A DNA stretch of 64,000 nt from Pycnopodia helianthoides (lineage: Eukaryota; Echinodermata; Asteroidea; Forcipulatida; Asteriidae): assembly GCA_032158295.1 (NCBI GenBank), contig CM063262.1, positions 11,479,977 to 11,543,976 of the forward strand, read 5' to 3'. A program made the position numbers and the translations under genes. Of this stretch, positions 30,611-42,353 are shown one piece after another (position 1 is the first letter of the stretch; every line of letters starts with the position of its first letter). The notes under the pieces were generated by a model. The model was not told the origin of the DNA, ran no database searches, and saw only the letters and a program-made list of their open reading frames with translations.

Positions 30611-31980
30611 TTGAATTTTCCCTCTTGTTAATCACCATTCCAGCACTTAGTCATAAAACAATAAATAATACTATTGCTGTTAAATGACTATAGGACCTCA
30701 TTGAAAGTTTGTAGTGTGGTTTTACATTTATACGTTGTCACAGTAATGTATTTGGTTTCCATGGAAATTAATCATTTTAGGGTAAAATAGTTGATCAATG
30801 TTAATTGGAAAAGAAAATGTCGATGTTTACACCAAACTGTTAGTACAATAGGTGTCAATGAAGACTGTTAAGTGAAGCCCCTGTCACACTACAGGAATTT
30901 CCTGTGAAATTCTATGGAGCTTTTTTTGTGACTTGTTCACACTTGAATTCTTAACCCTGGCAAACTCCTGGGAAATAGCTACCCCTGGTTGGGGGTAGGG
31001 TTAAGCAATATAACTCAAGTCGCAATTTCCACAATTTCATATCCAGTGGGGGGGGGGGGGGGGGGGAGAGAGGACCGGTAACAGGTATAATAATTTAACT
31101 CAAAAGTTAGAAGTTGCGGAAAAACTCATGATGTAGGCTAACTGTGCATAACAAAACTCTTGAGTACGGCACCTTCTAGTGGTTATTGCATGCTAATGAT
31201 GTCATGGTGATGTCATGAAACTAAAAAGTAAATGTGACAATTGTTACATTAGTATTGGTCAAAGTATGGTGATGGCATGGAGGGGTTTAACTTTAGGGGA
31301 GGGACGGGGTGGGGGGGGTGTTGCTACTGACTGGGTTGGTGGATGGGCGAGAATGATGGTCATCGCCTAGTACTAAGGGAGGTCCTGAATACCCTGTACC
31401 CCTGCACATTACACCCCCTTTTACTGATTCTGAGTTCTAAACATTGTGCCCTTTCTCATTTCTTTATTAAGAGTATTTTTTGTGGAGTTTAAAGAAAATA
31501 CAATAGCAATTTAACTGGAAAGTAAACAAAAAACAAAACAAAACAAACGACCAAAAAACAAGAAAAGAAAAGGGGGACAAAAAATAATGAAGTGGGAAGA
31601 AAAAAAGAAAGACACAAAAAATTTGCCAAAACACGAACCGGTCCCAATTTTCTTATCGTATACTACTATCGAATCCTTTAACTGGTTGAGCTATCCGCAC
31701 ATACAACATTTTGGTCGGTTTAAAAAAAGATAAGCAAATAAATAGCGCCATCGTTGCTCGGGAGAAAAAATATATCCCTCCGCCTGTTAGAATTACGATA
31801 TCAGAAGAGTTTTTCCCTTTGATTTGGGAGTTAACTAATCGAAAATTAAATTCAGAAGCATACCTTGTCTTTGTTTGGCAGTTGAAATTGTTTTAAAAGC
31901 GGTTTTTACAGCAAATAAACGAGGAACGTTATGGTTGGCGTATGAATTTAATTTGTGAGGCCCTTCTGAGGTGTAAAGAG
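30611..31980. other. Non-coding; homopolymers and A-rich stretch
   Basis: It contains a G-run of about 19 at 31047-31066, a second G-rich stretch near 31295-31320 and an A-rich stretch at 31520-31625. No exon-like segment was seen. Confidence 0.4.
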
Positions 31981-31989
31981 GTCGGTTAG

Positions 31990-32124
31990 ACATGGCCGCG
32001 CGTTTCGACCATCACACGTGGTGAACATTTCCAGGACTCCGAGGCCGAAAAATGTTTCCAAAATGCATCGTTTTATCAACGTGGACAACATGGCGTCATT
32101 CAGAAAGAACTGAAGAACATTTTG
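31990..32124 (+). CDS. Candidate exon, unrecognised gene (exon family member 0)
   Basis: An open frame from just after a TAG (31987-31989) to a strong donor TTG|GTAAGT at 32124/32125 reads DSEAEKCFQNASFYQRGQ then HGVIQKELKNIL, leaving phase 0. It would join in frame to 36169-36249, the first segment of the repeated-exon set. The flanks are CpG-rich (ATGGCCGCGCG), compatible with a promoter-proximal exon, but no in-frame ATG precedes it. An acceptor ACATTTCCAG at 32034 could make it internal. An alternative frame has an ATG at 32052. Protein family unknown. Confidence 0.3.
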
Positions 32125-32279
32125 GTAAGTTTTATAGACTTGTTTGGATTCTTGAATACTAAAATAAAGTGTGTTTTTTGGAGGGAGGGCCCATTTTTGC
32201 ACACGGAGCCAAACACTAAATCAGGCATGCATGCAGCCGAGCCAAAGGCCGCACGGCCCACTCGCCTTGACAGGCCCCC

Positions 32280-32473
32280 ACATTTTCGTGTCAATTTAAC
32301 ACGCTTTTGGACCTGACCGTCACAGATTAAAATGAAATTTTGTGTGCTGATTGGACTCAATGATAACCCCCAGAACCGAAATTTTTTGTTGTTCGGTTGA
32401 TTATTTTTTGAGATATGGGTTAACGAACTTTTGACTAATTACCATGACCTGCTGTGTTTGGACATTCATATCT
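32280..32473 (+). repeat. Half-element related to the 33.3-34.8 kb fold-back
   Basis: TGTCAATTTAACACGCTTTTG, GGACCTGACCGTCACAGATT and ATGGGTTAACGAACTTTTGA match 33280-33473 closely. The match stops at TTCATATCT where the MITE at 32474 begins and resumes after it (TTCCAAAAGTAAAGCA). Confidence 0.8.
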
Positions 32474-33254
32474 GGGCAATTCCACACTAATGGGCCAAAA
32501 GATAACTTAGTAAGATAGGCATGTGAGAGCGAGACAAAAGTAACTATTTTGTTACAGTCTTTTCCTTTACATTTTAAATCTGTTTATGATTGTTTTGTAG
32601 TAAAAAGTAACAAATTACTCTGTGACCTCTAGGATTTGCAAGGTCATTTAAAATGTGTTACGTATGTATCAAAGACAGACATATGGCCTGGAAATGAAAG
32701 AAAGAATGAAAAAAACAGTTACAAAATACTGTGTCATTAACTTTCCTAACCCTTAAAGATTGTATGCAATAAAACTGAGATGTTGCCGTGGGTATTAAGG
32801 CAATAACAATGGGAAATAAATCACGTACGAACATTGGACAGATGCTTTTGTGACAAAATTCTGTCCTTGTTTGTACGTATAAATTTGTTTTTAAAACTTA
32901 AAATTTCTTAAATAGCCAGGGAAGAAATTTCTTAATTTTGGCTGGTAACTATCCCTAAGGGTCTGTAGAATTGGTATCTGGACAACATTGGGCAATACAT
33001 TTATTTTGATATAACCTCTATCAAATGATAACAAAAATGTCTGTCCTTGTTACATACGTATAAATCTTGAAGAATTATCTCCTCCAGTTTCTTAAATACT
33101 CGGTCATTTACCTTCTTTTTTTGTTAGCCACAACCATCATGTGCTTCTGAATGTACACAGACAAACATACATGACAATATACTTCATTTTGTTACCACTA
33201 TCCATCAATCCCCTCCAGTGTCACACTTTTGTGCCCATTAGTGTGGAATTGCCC
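32474..33254. mobile_element. 781-bp MITE with perfect 22-bp terminal inverted repeats
   Basis: The left end GGGCAATTCCACACTAATGG plus GC (32474-32495) is the exact reverse complement of 33233-33254. It interrupts a copy of the fold-back sequence. The interior is AT-rich with repeated ACGTATAAAT and GTCCTTGTT motifs and no coding sequence. I cannot define the target duplication with confidence. Confidence 0.85.
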
Positions 33255-33268
33255 ACTTCCAAAAGTAA

Positions 33269-34825
33269 AGCAGGGTCATTCCGTGTCAATTCAACACGCT
33301 TTTGGACCTGACCGTCACGGATTAAAATAAAATTTTGTGTGCTGATTGGACTCAATGAGAAACCCCCAGAACCAAAAGTTTTTGTCGTTCGGTTGATTAT
33401 TTTTTGAGATATGGGTTAACGAACTTTTGACTAATTAGCATGACCTGCTATGTTTGGACATTCATATCTCCAAAAGTAAAGCACCTACAGAGATAAAATT
33501 TACATCATTTTAAAGCTCTTGAAATGGCCGGCATTTCATAACATAAAATCAAAATTATACCGCATACCACAACAAAGTTACGCAAAAATATGACCTTTGA
33601 CCTTGATTTGCGAAAATGTGTATTTTTCAAAATGCGTAATTTTTTTTCTATTTTTAGCTTAAGATGTAAGCAACATTTTCAAAAAAAATTTGGATGGGCG
33701 CTCTTACAGTTTTTGAGTTATGATTATTTGAACATTAAAATGTACGTATTGTACACGTTCAAATATACACGTACAGTGTATTATGTATAGTAATGTGTAA
33801 TGTACATTAGATGCTACATTTGCATTGGGGATAAAGAAAATAAATTGTTTTTCCCCTTCACTGATGTGTACTATATACAGAGTACTTTCCCGAGTTCAGT
33901 GGGAAAAAAAATCCACTGGCAATCACGCAGATGGGATTCGAACCCACAACGTATTGCATAGGTAGAGCAGATGTCTTACCACTAGACCAGTCACTAAGAT
34001 TGCCAGGCAGTTAGAGGCAGTTCAAATCCTTCATTTAAGCAGCAATGATTTAATTAATAGATGTTAATGTTTATCCGCTGCTAAAACAAAGGATAGCTGC
34101 CGGGCTAGTTGGGTGGTTTAGTGGTAAGATATCTGCTCTAGCAATGCAAAGGTCATGGGTTTGACCATGGTATGACCCCCTCCCTCCCCCAAGTGACTTG
34201 CCAGTGGCTTTCTTTTCACAGAACTGAGTATACAGTACTTAATACACAACAATGTAAGGGGTAAAAACAAATTATTTTCTTTATGTAGCGTCTATTAAAT
34301 GTACATTACACATTACTATACATATTACACTGTACGTGTACCCTACATTTGAACATTTTTGAACATGTGCAATGCGTACATTTTAAGTTCAAATAATCAT
34401 ACTCAAAAACTGTAAGAGTGCCCATCCAAATTTCTTTTTGAAAATGTTGCTTACATCTTAAGCTAAAAATGGAAAAAAAATTACGCATTTTGAAAAATAT
34501 GCATTTTCACAAATCAAGGTCAAAGGTCATATTTTTGCGTAACTTTGTTGCATAATTTTGATTTTATGTTTTCAAGAGCTTTAAAATGATGTAAATTTTA
34601 TCTCTGTAGGTGCTTTACTTTTGGAGATATGAATGTCCAAACACAGCAGGTCATGCTAATTAGTCAAAAGTTCATTAACCCATATCTCAAAAAATAATCA
34701 ACCGAACGACAAAAACTTTTGGTTCTGGGGGTTTCTCATTGAGTCCAATCAGCACACAAAATTTCATTTTAATCCGTGATGGTCAGGTCCAAAAGCGTGT
34801 TGAATTGACACGGAATGACCCTGCT
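33269..34825. mobile_element. 1.56-kb fold-back element with long inverted arms
   Basis: Arms of roughly 570-770 bp are near-perfect reverse complements: AGCAGGGTCATTCCGTGTCA at 33269 against TGACACGGAATGACCCTGCT ending at 34825, and GACCTTTGACCTTGATTTG against CAAATCAAGGTCAAAGGTC inside. The centre (about 33900-34220) carries two inverted tRNA-like sequences. Open frames in the arms (33590-33790 and 34306-34488) are the same sequence read on opposite strands. Confidence 0.9.
33918..34005 (-). repeat. tRNA-like sequence (SINE-derived) in the fold-back centre
   Basis: On the minus strand, GGCAATC and GATTGCC could pair as a 7-bp acceptor stem. TGGTCTAGTGGTAAGAC is A-box-like, and GTGGGTTCGAATCCCAT forms a T-arm with B-box. 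The anticodon arm is not convincing, so I call it tRNA-derived, not a tRNA gene. A diverged inverse copy is at about 34105-34200. Confidence 0.55.
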
Positions 34826-35430
34826 GATAAATCGAGATGGTTTGAACAATTGCTGTTCCATCAGTTTTAAAAACAAATTTCAAATAAAGATAAGTTTATC
34901 TGAGAACAATCTCACCTTTTTTAACCCTAAAGAACCCAAGTCCTACAATATCCTCATTGCCAAAGTGCAGGATTGTGAAGGATTTGGGCTATTAGGGATC
35001 TGCAACACAGGAGGATTTCGAAGGCTTTGGGCTAAAATGAGTTTTTGTTAGGGTAGGATTTCGCAGGACTTGTGCTACCGGGCTGTTTTTACATAGGAGG
35101 ATTTTGAAGGTTTTATGTATTATGCAGCTTAGCCAAAATAGGATTCTGAAGGTTTTGGGCTTTTTTGACATTTTTTGACTCCCTAACTTCTGTCTCAAAA
35201 GGATTTTGAAGGATTGGGCTAATATGTATACTTACAATAAGTTGAAGGATATTGAAGGATTTGGGCACTTTAGGTTTATTACCACTTTAATCCGAAGGAT
35301 ATTGAAGGATTTGGGCAGTATGTTTACCCAAGGGTCTAGTCTGTTAGGGTTAAAGAGAACTTCCAGCAACTTGATTTTGAGACTTGGCAATTACATTTTT
35401 TAAATGTTTACTTAATTTTTCTGTGTGTGC
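34826..35430 (+). repeat. Imperfect GAAGGATTTGGGCT-rich stretch
   Basis: Motifs such as AGGATTTTGAAGGATTGGGC and GGATATTGAAGGATTTGGGC recur at irregular spacing from about 34975 to 35320. No gene is evident. Confidence 0.45.
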
Positions 35431-35436
35431 TTTTCA

Positions 35437-35870
35437 AAGGCCAGTATCCTTAGGCCTACTTGGTGTATCCCAACATCAAGGTTTTAGCCAGGATTTGGTG
35501 AAGAGGTGTCCAAATTTGCTGAACATTTAAAAACTGGGTGTCCAAATTGCTCACTCAATACATTTACATGTAAATGACAGATAAAACAGGGCGCCCAAAA
35601 GACACCCCTCTGGCTAACAGTCCTATGCACAACATACACATTAACTGACAAACCTGTGAAAATTTGGGCTCAATTGGTAATCAAAGTTGCAAGAAAATAG
35701 TGTAAGAAAAAACACCCTTGTAATTGTATAGAATCGTGTGCTTTCAGATGCCTGAACCTTTCCAGATTCAAATTTGTGGGTGAAAAATTACCCCTTTCTC
35801 TAAAACTACATAACTTCAAAGAAGGGTCGTCTCTAAGTCCTAAGTACACCCTGCCATTATAAAGCCGAGC
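35437..35870 (-). repeat. Family A MITE with an internal insertion
   Basis: CCAGTATCCTTAGGCCTACTTGGTGTATCC is separated by about 150 bp (35475-35630) from CCTGTGAAAATTTGGGCTCA and TTGCAAGAAAATAGTG. CTAAGTACACCCTGCCATTA marks the far end. Confidence 0.55.
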
Positions 35871-36168
35871 TTTAATTGTCAGCATGTCTTGAAAATACTA
35901 AATAGTTACTTGGTTTGTTCAATTCTGTTGGACTGAGGACTGCACTAAAACTGATTATGTTTTACATACCACCCTAATCACAGTCCATATAGTTGATTTA
36001 CCGTGGCGTTGGTTGTTGTTAAAGTGAGGAAGGATTCGACTAAATAACCCTTTGGATTAGCGTTTTAAAGGATTAAAAAAGGATTGACATTCAAATAATT
36101 CTTGTTGACAGCGAGTGTTCATATTTTTTAATAATGATTTTTTGTTTTCTATTTTTTTCTCTTCATAG

Positions 36169-36249
36169 TATGGTGTGCCAGCTGCAGTGAGATCACCCTC
36201 AAATCATGTAGAGTTCCAAGGTCTTCCCTCAAAAGTCATCTTCAAAAAG
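36169..36249 (+). CDS. Exon-like segment 1 of the repeated-exon set
   Basis: An 81-bp segment between TCTCTTCATAG and AAG|GTAAAT, phase 0 on both sides, reading YGVPAAVRSPSNHVEFQGLP then SKVIFKK. It closely resembles the segment at 44198 (GVLAAVRSPSYRVEFQGLP) and has the same length and frame as 39549-39629 (shared SKVIFK end). Conservation at protein level suggests coding history. Its partners are unclear: it joins in phase to 32124, or could follow TRPC exon 13 as an alternative tail. Unrecognised family. Confidence 0.4.
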
Positions 36250-37202
36250 GTAAATACAAGAAGGGTACTTAAAGATGGACATGAACGATGTATTCCAAGC
36301 AACAAGAATCATTTAGCCTTCTTGACAATGTATGTACGAACCATTTTTATCAAAACAAAATTAATATTGGAAATGATAAAAAAATCGAAAAATAAAAACG
36401 ACTCTTACGTGACGAATTTCCGCGGTTTTCAAAGACGTTTCAGCATATTGACCGCTGGCGGCGCTGTGTGAAAAAGCTGATTGTATGACGTATACCCGTA
36501 GAGACGACCTGAACATTGCACTTTGACCTGTACGTATAGCGTATGCTGTCTGTTGTTTTTTTATAAAATAGTGAGGCTAGACTGCATGTCTTTTTATCGC
36601 CAAAGATACTTCTGTTCAGGAAAAATGCCAACTATTCAGTCAGTGCGCAGCCAGTTGGTGTTTCCGTTTATTTGTTACGTGTGCATAGACCGTGTGGTTA
36701 TCTCTCGAGTCTCAGTCCACAGACCCGTATGCGTGTGTACATCGTAAACACCTCACGGCGTATACTATTGTATATACGGATGGGCGCAGGGTCCAGTCTC
36801 GATCCACGGCTGCATGTCATCAAAACCGGTGAAATGTTTTATTCATGATATGTAAATGAAGTGATGATGACACGCTCATTTCGCGAAACGGCCGCTGCAA
36901 TGCAACAGATTCGCGTCAAATTATTGTCTTTTTAAAAACATGTCTGAAATTTTGAAACTTTGTGTAAGTGAAACTAAAGTCTTTATTACACTCCAGCAAA
37001 CATGAATTTAAACATGCAGCGTATTTTATTATCTCGTTCATATCCATCTTTAATAATAATTAATACAGGGTCCAGAATGTGTCATTTAACTCTTACAATC
37101 CCGGTGGTCTTTACACTTAAATCAAGCTACAGCACATTGCCAGAAATGCGCCGACTTCACTCAAACATCTCCATTGGGTTTACACAACATCTGTACAGAC
37201 AA

Positions 37203-37379
37203 GGGCCCAATTTCATAAAATATTGCTTAACAATTGTCTGCTAAGCAGAAATGAGCAGGGTCGGTCATAAATTGTACATGTGACATGGTATTGGGATGAT
37301 ACCCGAATTCTGGTAAGAATAGTTTTGTTGTGCTTAGCTACTTTTTGTGATTAAGCAGCTCTATGAAATTGGGCCCAGA
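37203..37379. repeat. Palindromic MITE, GGGCCCAATTTCAT family
   Basis: The left end is AGGGCCCAATTTCATAAAAT and the right end GCAGCTCTATGAAATTGGGC. TGCTAAGCAGAAATGAGCAG and GTACATGTGACATGG are shared with 61796-62003. Confidence 0.8.
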
Positions 37380-38160
37380 CCTAGAACAGAGTAAAACATG
37401 AAGTTACACTTAGTAAAGTCAATAAAGCCATATAAAGGAATGTTCGGATTATTGTTGCAATTAGCACAAGTAGAGGCCCACAGCATTTTTTTTTTGCGAT
37501 TTAAAGAAACTTTATCATTATACTTTGTTGAAAACTGGGTTACATACTAGAGCTGTTCTTTTTGAGTTATCAAAGCGCCCTGTTAACCGTTCGACAGCAT
37601 CAACCATCGATTAAAAAAACCCATGTAGCTTGAGTTTTACACATGCTAGTGGACTACACCAAACAGCTGTAGATAAAGCACGATCTGAATCTTGCGTTGG
37701 TCTAAAAAATATCATGGTCACCATTGAAATGGAATCAACTTCCAAAGGTCATACATCGTATCACTTATTTACAGGCAACGCGCTAATTCTCTGACATGTC
37801 TGTGTGTGTACACAAATTAATTGCAACGACGAATGTCCCAGATTTTCGCAACCTTACTGGTGTTTTTACACATACATGTAGTATAACATGAATTGAAAGA
37901 ATATGAGAAAGGTTTACATGTAAAGAAGTTATCCATGTATTGTTACATCATTGGGTTCATTTCAAATTGGTACAGGTGGAAAGATTTCAATTACTTATTT
38001 GAACTTTTTACGAGGATGCTGGGATTAATGGTTTTTTCGTTTTCCCCCGCGCTATTGTGCGTAAGGGCGCCGCCATTTCCTCTCATTGATTGGCTAATCC
38101 ACCCAGCACATGATTCGGAGGGACTAATGTCAATTTGGTTTCAGACAGGCGAACTTAGTT
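37380..38160. other. No gene seen
   Basis: AT-rich sequence without clear repeats or exons, leading into the 145-bp repeat array. Confidence 0.35.
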
Positions 38161-39110
38161 TATTTGCTGGAGATAAGGTCAGGACCCCCCTACAACAAAT
38201 TTCAAGGTCATTATGGCTAAAACAAAAGAAATGTTGTCCGAGCGATAACTCAAGAAGGACTTGGCATATAAGCTTCCAACTTGACGTGTGAATTGGTCTT
38301 GGGATCCTCCAGAAGCCTATTGTTCTTGGACCCCCTGCAACAAATTTCAAGGTCATTATGGCTAAAACAAAAGAAATGTTGTGTCCGAGCGATAACTCAA
38401 GAAGGACTTGGCATATTAGCTTCCAACTTGACGTGTGGATTGGTCTTGGGATCCTCCAGAAGCCTATTGTTTTTGGACCCCCTACAACAAATTTCAAGGT
38501 CATTATGGTTAAAACAAAAGAAATGTTGTCTGAGCGATAACTCAGGAAAGAATTGGCATATTAACTTCAAACTTGGTGTGTGGATTGGTCTTGGGATCCT
38601 CCAGAAGCCTATTGTTTTTGGACCCCCTACAACTAATTTCAAGGTCATTATGGCTAAAACAAAAGAAAGGTTGTCCGAGCGATAACTCAAGAAGGACTTG
38701 GCATATTAGCTTCAAACTTGGTGTGTGGATTGGTCGTAGGATCCTCCAGAAGCCTATTGTTTTTGGACCCCCCTGCAACAAATTTCAAGGTCATGATGGC
38801 TAAAACAAAAGAAATGTTTCGAGCGATAACTCAAGAAGGACTTGGCATATTAGCTTCCAACTTGACGTGTGGATTGGTCTTGGGATCCTCCAGAAGCCTG
38901 TTGTTTTTGGACCCCCTGCAACAAATTTCAAGGTCATTATGGTTAAAACAAAGGAAATGTTGTCTGAGCGATAACTCAAGAAGGACTTGGCATATTAGCT
39001 TCAAACTTGGTGTGTGGATTGGTCTCGGGATCCTCCAGAAGCCTATTGTTTTTGGACCCCCTAAGCTAAGGTAAAGGTTATTATGGCTAAAACAAAAGAA
39101 ATGCTGTCCT
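38161..39110 (+). repeat. 145-bp tandem repeat, six to seven units
   Basis: TTCAAGGTCATTATGGCTAA starts near 38201, 38346, 38493, 38638, 38784 and 38927 (spacing 143-147 bp). Each unit also has GAGCGATAACTCAAGAAGGA and GGGATCCTCCAGAAGCCT. A degraded unit is at about 39328-39385. Open frames on both strands here come from the repetition. Confidence 0.92.
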
Positions 39111-39548
39111 TTTTAAGTGAGATGTTCATATACATACAAGATGTACATGTACTTGTTCATCTAAGCATGGTATCTATACATGTTGCTACACACAATGTTT
39201 GAGTAATTCATAAAATCCTAAAAGTGGTGGTGCCGGGTAACATTATTTTATCTGATGCTCTGGTAGGCTTCATTATAATTACATTCTTTAATTGCACTGG
39301 TCTGTATTTGTATTGCAAGAAAATGTTAAGGTCATTATGGCTAAAACAAAAGAGATGTTGTCTAAGCAATAACTCAAGAATGAGGTTAATCTCAGCGGGG
39401 CAACACACCATTCTTGTTTCTGAATGAATCCAGGTTTTAAAAAGGTACCAGACTGTTTCCCTCTCAGCCTCAACTTGGGAAAAATATTCTCCCCATCAAG
39501 TGCATGTACAATGTATTGATATTTATATTTTTGTGTGTTTTCCCATAG

Positions 39549-39629
39549 TATGGTACGGCTTCCAGTGAGTTCCCTCATCTACCAAGAATAAGCGTTACAA
39601 CACCCATCTCAAAAGTCATCTTTAAAATG
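39549..39629 (+). CDS. Exon-like segment 2 of the repeated-exon set
   Basis: 81 bp between TTCCCATAG and ATG|GTAAGT, phase 0 on both sides, reading YGTASSEFPHLPRISVTTP then ISKVIFKM. Same length, frame and C-terminal motif as segment 1. Confidence 0.38.
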
Positions 39630-39699
39630 GTAAGTACAAGATGAGTGGTTAACACTCTATGAAAATCTTTGCTGTGAAACCTTCAGCCCATTGACTGGC

Positions 39700-40020
39700 C
39701 TCCATGAATTCACCATGATAGCCTTGGGCTGTTTCCAGCAGTACAGCACAGTGAAAACAGTGTAAAACACTTACATGGAAGACTTAGGTTCTGACTAGTT
39801 AGAAGATAACTCAGTGAAAACAAGGTGATAACCTTGGGCTGTTTTCAGCAGTACAGCACAGTGAAAACAACGAAAAAAACTGACGTGACTTAGGTTCTGA
39901 CTAGTTAGAAGAGAACTCTGTGAAAACAACGTGATATAGCCTTGGGCTGTTTTCAGTAGTACAGCACAGTGAAAACAACGTAAAACACTTACATGACTTA
40001 GTTCTGGCTAGTTAGAAGAG
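39700..40020 (+). repeat. ~110-bp repeat, three units
   Basis: CTTGGGCTGTTTTCAGCAGT, ACAGCACAGTGAAAACAACG and TTCTGACTAGTTAGAAGAGA occur three times. One related unit is at 18975-19140 in TRPC intron 5. Confidence 0.85.
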
Positions 40021-40358
40021 AACTCCTTGAAAGGGGGAAGTTACAATTTCATGGAGAAAAGGGGACTTTCACGCCATTATCCAGTTGAAGACTTTCATAG
40101 TGTAATAATTAAGACGAGGTGCAGCAGTTGGGATAGTGTCACTACTTTTGTGATTCTGGTGGACTTTGTGCTTAGAGTCAGTAAGGTTCAGGGACTAGTA
40201 AAATTTGCCAAAATACTGAAATAATGATTGGCTACGTACACTCTTAAAATCAATGAAAATACAACCGTTTGAATAAATCTGTTTACTTTCATTTCAATAA
40301 TTATTGTTGACCTCAAGTACATGTATTGATATGTATATTTTTGTGTATTGTCCCTTAG

Positions 40359-40435
40359 TAACAGCTTCTGGTGCGATCACCCCTCTACCAAAAATAAGAG
40401 TTCCAAGGACCATCTTAAAAGCCATCTTTAAAAAG
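40359..40435 (+). pseudogene. Exon-like segment 3, frame-damaged
   Basis: 77 bp between GTCCCTTAG and AAG|GTTAGT, aligning with segment 2 after a 4-bp loss near its start. In the aligned frame it reads ASGAITPLPKIRVPRTIL, but in the phase of segments 1 and 2 the first codon is TAA. Probably a decayed copy. Confidence 0.35.
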
Positions 40436-40915
40436 GTTAGTATAAGATGAGTGTTTTTATAAGACAAAGTGCAGCATTTGTGATAGTGTCACAACTTTTG
40501 CGATTCTGGTGGACTTAATGCTTAGAATCAAGTATAAAGGTTCAGCATTTGGTTCAATAGATAGGTAACAATGATGTAAGCCGTCTTTAAAGAAACCACA
40601 GTGCACACCTGATTTCCCTGGTATTAAAGTTTTGCATGCATTTGCTAGATGATTCTGAGGACTCAATGATAAGAAAGTTCATACCATCACCAATCTTTAA
40701 GAGATCTATTTGCGGCATTTAGCATCCCCCTTCAATTCCTGTTTCTCGTTTTGATTGCAACAATGAAAAAAGTCATAATGTGCATAAGTGCCTCAAAACT
40801 TTCATTGGGTGTTTTAGTTTTTTGTATTTACTTTTATTGAAAGTATCCACAAAAATCCTTGGGTAAGAGCTTTTTATCTGAAACTAACTGTTCTAATCAT
40901 TTGTTTGTGTTGCAG

Positions 40916-41004
40916 TAGGCTTACCATCTTTGATGAGATCTACCCGTCAACAAGTAGATGTCTTGACTTGCCTATAGCAAAGGAGGTGCCCACTCCAGTT
41001 CAAG
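40916..41004 (+). pseudogene. Exon-like segment 4a in the 0.68-kb repeat
   Basis: 89 bp between TGTTGCAG and CAAG|GTAAAT. One frame reads LTIFDEIYPSTSRCLDLPI; another reads VGLPSLMRSTRQQVDVLTCL, which aligns with GVPAAVRSPSNHVEF of segment 1 and then meets TAG. It begins TAG in phase 0, so it cannot extend segments 1 and 2 in frame. Confidence 0.35.
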
Positions 41005-41569
41005 GTAAATCCTTAGTAAAGAAATAAAAAAGTGGTCTTTTATCTTACATTTTACATTTAATTATTTACACATCCATCAGGGCAAAGAGTGCTAAAGACA
41101 AAGTGACTAGAAAGCAATGAATAAATATTCAGTTTTAGACACGGGTGGCAAAACCCAATGGGGAAAACCCACGTAATGGGCATACAGGCTTTGGTCTGAG
41201 GTTGGAATTGAATTGAGGTCCACAGAGGGGAAAACGTTGGGAAACAAACCACTGAGCACAACTGATCCCCCTGGTATTAAAGTTTTGCATGCATTTGCTA
41301 GATGATTCTGAAGACTCAATGATAAGAAAGTTTATACAAGCACCAATCTTTAAGAGATCTATTTGTGGCTTTTAGCATCCCCCTTCAATCCCTGGTTCTT
41401 GTTTTGATTGCAACAATGAAAGCAGTCATAATGTGCATACGTGCCTCAGAACTTTCATTAGGTGTTTTAAGTTTTTAGTCTTTACTTTTATTAAAAGTAT
41501 CCAGAAAAATCCTTGGGTAAGAGTATTGTATCTGAAACTAAATGTTCTTATCATTTTTTTGTGTTGCAG

Positions 41570-41658
41570 TAGGCTTACCATCTTTGATGAGATCTACCTG
41601 TCAACAAGTAGATGTCTTGACTTGTCTATAGCAAAGGAGGTGCCCACTCCAGTTCAAG
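41570..41658 (+). pseudogene. Exon-like segment 4b in the 0.68-kb repeat
   Basis: Nearly identical to 40916-41004, with the same acceptor and CAAG|GTAAAT donor; it carries CTATAG and so has the same stop in the segment-1-like frame. Confidence 0.35.
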
Positions 41659-42264
41659 GTAAATTCCTTAGTAAAGAAATAAAAAAGTGGTCTTTTATCT
41701 TAAGTTTTTCATTTAATTATTTACACATACAGCAGGGCAAAGAGTGCCAAAGACAGATTGACTAGAAAGCAATGAAGAAATGTTCAGTTTTAGATGCAGG
41801 AGGCAAAACCCAACGGGGAAAACCCACATAATGAGGTAAACTCACATAATGAGGTAGAGTCTAAAAACCCGAACCACATACAGGCTCTGCTCTGAGGTTG
41901 GAATCGAACCGAGGTCCACACAGGGAAGCGTAGGGAAAGAAACCACTGAGCACACCTGATCCCCCTTGTTATTAAAATTGTGCATGCATTTGCTAGATGA
42001 TTCTGAGGACTCAATAATAAGAAAGTTCATACCAGCACCAATCTTTAAGAGATCTATTTGTGGCATTTAGCATCCCCCATTCAATCCCTATTTCTTGTTT
42101 TTATTGCAACAATGAAAAAGTCATGATGTGCATAAGTGCCTCAGAACTTTCATTAGGTGTTTTAAGTTTTTAGTTTTAACTTTTATTGAAAGTATCCAGA
42201 AAAATCCTTGGGTAAGAGTATTGTATCTGAAACTAACTGTTCTTCTCTTTTTTTTGTGTTGCAG

Positions 42265-42353
42265 TAGGCTTACCATCTTTGATGAGATCTACCCGTCAAC
42301 AAGTAGATGTCATGACTTGCCTAAAGCAAAGGAGGTGCTCACTCCAGTTCAAG
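42265..42353 (+). pseudogene. Exon-like segment 4c in the 0.68-kb repeat
   Basis: Same boundaries. Here CTAAAG replaces CTATAG, so the segment-1-like frame stays open to the donor (LKQRRCSLQFK). It still starts TAG in phase 0. Confidence 0.35.

Noticed and set aside
33918..34005. Functional tRNA gene
   Set aside because: Possible acceptor and T-arms exist, but the anticodon arm is not credible and a diverged inverse copy sits in the same palindrome.
38141..39074. Repetitive open frames on both strands (up to about 134 residues)
   Set aside because: These are products of the 145-bp tandem repeat.
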